Part shown: one piece after another, positions 37,735 to 40,830 of the stretch
Layout: every line of letters begins with the position of its first letter
Position numbering within the stretch: position 1 is the stretch's first letter
Source: a bacterium
GTDB lineage: Bacteria > Oederibacteriota > Muellerivitia > Muellerivitales > Muellerivitaceae
Direction: 5' to 3'
Length of the DNA: 40,830 nt
Assembly (NCBI GenBank): GCA_035549195.1
Contig: DASZRK010000050.1
Coordinates: 1-40,830, forward strand
Program-made: the position numbers and the translations under genes
The notes under the pieces: model-generated
The model's database searches: none
The model's input: only the letters and a program-made list of their open reading frames with translations
What the model was told of the DNA's origin: nothing

Positions 37735-40125
37735 GTGGGCCTATTCCGGGGCCGCCTCATCGCCGCGATCTTCCTCCTGGCCGCGGGCCTCCGGGCCCAG
37801 GTCCCGGCCACCCTCACGGTCAACGCGGGCGCCACCCTCACGTCCTTCGTTCCCGTGAGCGTCTTCGGGATCAACGTGGCCTCCTGGCGGACGAAGGCGG
37901 AAAACACCGGCGCCCAGGCCAAGGTCCAGGCGGCGGGGAACTTCCTCCTGCGCTGGCCCGGCGGTTCGGCGGACGACACCCATTGGAACGGGAAAGGAAG
38001 CTTCAACGCCAACGGCTATTGGGTGCCGGACGACACCGCCTACCTGCCCGGGTTCCAATCCTCCTTCCCCCACGTGGGGACGACCAACGCCTTCAGCGTC
38101 GCCTCCCACCTGACCGACGGGAACGGCTCCACGACCTGGCTGTCCAACGTGGACACCGACCTGCCCAATGCCCAGTGGTTCTACCTGGACCTTGGGGCGA
38201 GCCGGACCATGGACGCCGTCACCATCCTCTGGGGCGATCCCTACGCCGCCCAATTCACCGTCCAATATTGGGACCCCACCGCGGGCGATCAATGGGCGCC
38301 CTACTTGGACACGGCCAGCCACTGGCTGGACACCACGGCCGCGGGCGTCGCGGGCACGGGCGGCACCCAGGGGGTCGCTTTTACCGCCGTGACGAGCCAG
38401 TACCTGCGGGTCCTATTGACCGCCGCTTCGGGGACGGTCACCGCCGACCTGGGGAGCGTGACCGTGACCGGCCCGGCCTACGCCGTCGCCGAGGTCCGTG
38501 TTTACCAGGGTCCCACCCAGGTGAGCGTGAACAACGCCGGCAACTCGGTCCAAACCAAGGGTTACGTTTCCAGCATGGACCCGGCCTCCGGTTATGGCTG
38601 GGCCGGGGATCTCGATTTCGAGTCCTTCATGGCCTTCGCCCGGTCCTTTTCCCCTTATGTGCCGCCGGTGCTTTCCGTCAACCTGGGCACCGGAACGCCC
38701 CAGGAGGCCGCCGCCTGGGTGCATTACGCCAACATCGTCCAGGGTTACGGCATCAAGTACTGGCAGGTCGGCAACGAGATCGAGGGCGAATGGGAATGGG
38801 GCGGGCCCCTCAATACGAGGGATTACGCCAGGCGCTACGCCGAATATTACGAGGCCATGAAGGCCGTGGATCCTTCCATCGTCCTGACGGGGCCGGTGGC
38901 CGGCAACCCTTACAGTTCCTCGGACCTTTACGACGGGAAGACCGCGGTGCAGGATTTCATTTCCATCCTCAACGCCCAAGGCAAGGCCTCCTACGTGGAC
39001 GCGCTGGATTTCCATTGGTACCCCACGTTCCAATCCGAGCCCGCGGCTTCGGTGCTGTCCCTTCCCGCCCAGATCCAGGGCATCGCCTCGACCTACGCCG
39101 GCTATTTCGCGGGAACGGCGGTCGATCCCCAGGTCCCGGTCCTCATGAGCGAGTACAACAGCGGGACCGGGGGCATTCCCTTCCTCGACCAATGGGCCAA
39201 CGGCCTCTTCCTGGCCGACAGCCTGGGCCAGTTCACCCTTTCCTTCGGGCCCCGGGGATTGTCCAACTTTTTCGGGATCATCGCGGGGGACAACGACACC
39301 ACCGACAGCACCCGGGGCGACCTGGGCTATTTGCAGGTGGAAAGCGGTCCCTACCAGTACCAGGAAAGGGGGACCTACTGGGCTTACCGAATGGCGGCCA
39401 CCGGCTGGGCCCGGAGCGCCGACACCGTCCCCAATCCCCTGGTGATGGTCAATAGCTCCCGGCCCCTGCTCACCGCCTACGCCGCCGACCGCCCCGACCA
39501 CGTGCTGTCGCTGATGGTCGTCAATAAGGACCCTTCCAACGCCTACAGCACCGCCCTTTCCATCACGGGCTTCACGCCCGACCCTTCGGTCCAGGGCCTG
39601 ACCTATGACCCTTCCCATTACGCCTGGGATACCTCCGGCGTCCCCTACCACGCCAACCCCGATCTTCCCCCCAGCCCCGTCACCCTGACCGCCTCCGGCG
39701 GTTCCCTGGCCGTGACCTTCGCGCCCTATTCCCTCACGGTCCTCCACTTCACCGAGGCGGGCTACCCGACCCCCACACCCACGGCGCTCCCCGCGACCGC
39801 CACCCCGACCTCCACCCCCACCGCTTCCCCCGCCGACACCCATCCGCCCAACGGTCCCGTCATCCTCTACCCCAACCCCGTCACCCTGTCCGTCCCCGCC
39901 ACGGTCCACCTGGGGCTCGACGCCCCCGCCGATGTCCGGGTGCGGGTCTACACGACCAGCTTGCGCAAGGTGCTGGACCTGGCCTACGCCTCCGTCCCCG
40001 CCGGTCAGGACGTCCCCTTGCCCGTCAAGAACGGCCAGGGGGTCCCTTTGGCCAACGGGCTCTATTACGTGACGGTCGAAACGTCCCGCGGCCTCTCCAC
40101 GTTGAAATGGCTGGTCTTGCGCTAG
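37735..40125 (+). CDS. Secreted GH51-like glycosidase with inserted F5/8-type CBM and C-terminal sorting-like domain
   Basis: 796 residues from GTG at 37735 (AAGGAGGG upstream), starting with a signal peptide (LIAAIFLLAAGLRAQ). The clan A barrel begins with FGINVASW and LLRWPGGSADDTHWN (about 50-87). A discoidin/CBM32-like module is inserted at about 110-258 (LTDGNGSTTWLS, WFYLDLGASRTMDAVTILWG, VAEVRVYQG). The barrel resumes (DLDFESFMAFARSF, NLGTGTPQEAAAWVHYANI), with putative acid/base Glu348 in VGNEIEGEW, FHWYPT near 427 and nucleophile Glu473 in LMSEYNSG. A beta-sandwich follows, then a PT linker (about 682-705), then a FlgD/T9SS-like domain (YPNPV...VRVRVYTTSLRKV). It most resembles alpha-L-arabinofuranosidases, which would complement the xylanase; GH39 or GH30-like activities are alternatives. 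Confidence 0.8.
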   Translation: MGLFRGRLIAAIFLLAAGLRAQVPATLTVNAGATLTSFVPVSVFGINVASWRTKAENTGAQAKVQAAGNFLLRWPGGSADDTHWNGKGSFNANGYWVPDDTAYLPGFQSSFPHVGTTNAFSVASHLTDGNGSTTWLSNVDTDLPNAQWFYLDLGASRTMDAVTILWGDPYAAQFTVQYWDPTAGDQWAPYLDTASHWLDTTAAGVAGTGGTQGVAFTAVTSQYLRVLLTAASGTVTADLGSVTVTGPAYAVAEVRVYQGPTQVSVNNAGNSVQTKGYVSSMDPASGYGWAGDLDFESFMAFARSFSPYVPPVLSVNLGTGTPQEAAAWVHYANIVQGYGIKYWQVGNEIEGEWEWGGPLNTRDYARRYAEYYEAMKAVDPSIVLTGPVAGNPYSSSDLYDGKTAVQDFISILNAQGKASYVDALDFHWYPTFQSEPAASVLSLPAQIQGIASTYAGYFAGTAVDPQVPVLMSEYNSGTGGIPFLDQWANGLFLADSLGQFTLSFGPRGLSNFFGIIAGDNDTTDSTRGDLGYLQVESGPYQYQERGTYWAYRMAATGWARSADTVPNPLVMVNSSRPLLTAYAADRPDHVLSLMVVNKDPSNAYSTALSITGFTPDPSVQGLTYDPSHYAWDTSGVPYHANPDLPPSPVTLTASGGSLAVTFAPYSLTVLHFTEAGYPTPTPTALPATATPTSTPTASPADTHPPNGPVILYPNPVTLSVPATVHLGLDAPADVRVRVYTTSLRKVLDLAYASVPAGQDVPLPVKNGQGVPLANGLYYVTVETSRGLSTLKWLVLR

Positions 40126-40189
40126 GGGCTCGCCATGGGCCTTCCGGTCGGATGGGATGCCCGCCTCCCTCCAAAGGCCGCCGCCAGGC

Positions 40190-40222
40190 AAAAAAAAGCC
40201 GGACCCTATCCAAGGGTCCGGC
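40190..40222 (-). terminator. Rho-independent terminator for the minus-strand surface-protein gene
   Basis: A 10-bp perfect stem GCCGGACCCT/AGGGTCCGGC (40198-40222) with 5-base loop is followed on the minus strand by eight T (40190-40197). It lies 52 bases past the stop at 40275. Two further small GC hairpins (40225-40257) lie between the gene and this stem. On the plus strand it has no T tract, so the GH51-like gene gets no clear terminator from it. Confidence 0.88.
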
Positions 40223-40274
40223 TCCCCCCATTCGGGGGTCCCCTTCCACGAAGGGGTGGCCTATCAGGCCGCGA

Positions 40275-40830
40275 TCAGAGCCCCAAACCTCCCAGGATGG
40301 ACCCCAGGACCTGGATCCCCACCGAACCCGAGGCCGATCCCGCCATGTTGTCGCAGGTCATGACCGCCGTGTTCGTGAGGGTCGAGCCCACCAGGCCCAG
40401 GACGTTGTCCACCTTGGCCACGTAGGTCATCGTGCAATCGCAGGGCCCCACCGAATCGGCCGCCCAGGTCAGGGTCTTCCCCGTGCAGGTGAAGGTCCCG
40501 CCGGCGAGCGTGGTCGCCGTGCCCTGGACGTAGCTCAAGCCCGCCGGGAGCACGTCCTGGACCTTGGCGTTGGCGCCCGCGCAAGCCGACACCGCGACAT
40601 GGACGGTGAAGGTGACCGCCCCGTTCAAGGCGCAGGTCAGGGACGACGCCGTCTGCGAGATGCTGACCGTCGGGATCGGGATGGGCGTGAAGCTCATGGT
40701 CGGGGTGGCCGTCGGGGGCACCGGTGTATGGGTCCTCGTCGGCGTGAAGGTATCGGTCACGGTGAAGGTGTTCGTGGCCGTGAAGGTGTCCGTCGGCGTG
40801 GAGGTGCGGGTGGGCGTGGCCGTCGGCGGC
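40275..40830 (-). CDS. Surface protein C-terminus: Thr/Pro linker plus DUF11-type domain (5' end outside window)
   Basis: The reading frame is open to the right edge, so the N-terminus is missing. The visible part starts with a Thr/Pro-rich linker (PPTATPTRTSTPTDTFTATN). A DUF11/conserved-repeat domain follows: CALNGAVTFTVHVAVSACAG, DVLPAGLSYVQGTATTLAGG, TLTWAADSVGPCDCTMTYVAKV, LTNTAVMTCDN. Six cysteines in the domain may form disulfides. It ends in a short hydrophobic tail (VGIQVLGSILGGLGL). The linker is of the same kind as the stalk of the kelch lipoprotein and the linker of the GH51-like enzyme. It is probably secreted or cell-surface. Confidence 0.8.
   Translation of the reverse strand, partial: PPTATPTRTSTPTDTFTATNTFTVTDTFTPTRTHTPVPPTATPTMSFTPIPIPTVSISQTASSLTCALNGAVTFTVHVAVSACAGANAKVQDVLPAGLSYVQGTATTLAGGTFTCTGKTLTWAADSVGPCDCTMTYVAKVDNVLGLVGSTLTNTAVMTCDNMAGSASGSVGIQVLGSILGGLGL

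Overview
The window is GC-rich chromosomal DNA, almost fully coding, from a Gram-negative bacterium. Evidence for an outer membrane includes exported beta-barrel proteins, lipoproteins and a CxxCH-bearing porin-like protein. I see no rRNA, tRNA, CRISPR array, transposase or prophage gene, so the phylum cannot be fixed from this stretch. Thr/Pro-rich linkers and a FlgD/T9SS-like C-terminal domain recall uncultured FCB-type and candidate-phylum bacteria, but that is only an impression. High GC makes long open frames opposite nearly every gene. I called the strand that gives recognisable domains, good ribosome-binding sites and coupled starts.

Layout. 1-4661 (minus): a TPR protein with a long charged octad-repeat helix, a PilZ protein and a GH10 xylanase. 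4803-8653 (minus): a tightly coupled stressosome operon, rsbR-rsbS-rsbT-rsbX, continuing into a histidine kinase with an RsbU-type N-terminal domain and an Rcp1-like receiver. A second Rcp1-like receiver lies just upstream (8910-9365). 9647-14904: a 1-Cys peroxiredoxin, an acidic protein of unknown function, an ECF sigma/NrsF anti-sigma pair, a sugar-binding protein and an exported protein. 14914-16005: a haem-motif porin-like protein. 16187-24275 (minus): a six-gene regulatory operon. It starts with a PhcB-like SAM methyltransferase and a 6-TM hybrid kinase, then a receiver-pseudokinase, a degenerate NtrC-type regulator, a small kinase and a receiver-like HTH protein. 24837-29845 (minus): an electron-transfer cluster with a cupredoxin, a cytochrome bd-like/cytochrome c fusion, b6f-type cytochrome b, a Rieske protein and a second multi-TM bd-like protein, with an intergenic repeat inside it. 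29991-40830: a Thr-rich kelch lipoprotein, a small histone-H1-like protein, a LiaF-like protein, a PAS hybrid kinase, a two-TM protein, a beta-barrel protein, a GH51-like glycosidase carrying an inserted CBM, and the end of a DUF11-type surface protein.

Two systems stand out. (1) The 16187-24275 operon resembles the Ralstonia phcBSR quorum-sensing locus (fatty-acid methyl-ester signal), but has a NtrC-like regulator whose AAA+ domain has lost its catalytic and sigma54-contact residues. (2) The stressosome operon has no sigma-B or RsbU phosphatase. Its RsbT appears to have been connected to a histidine kinase through a transplanted RsbU N-terminal domain. The rest of the window suggests a plant-polysaccharide-degrading organism with heavy investment in two-component signalling and a branched respiratory chain.
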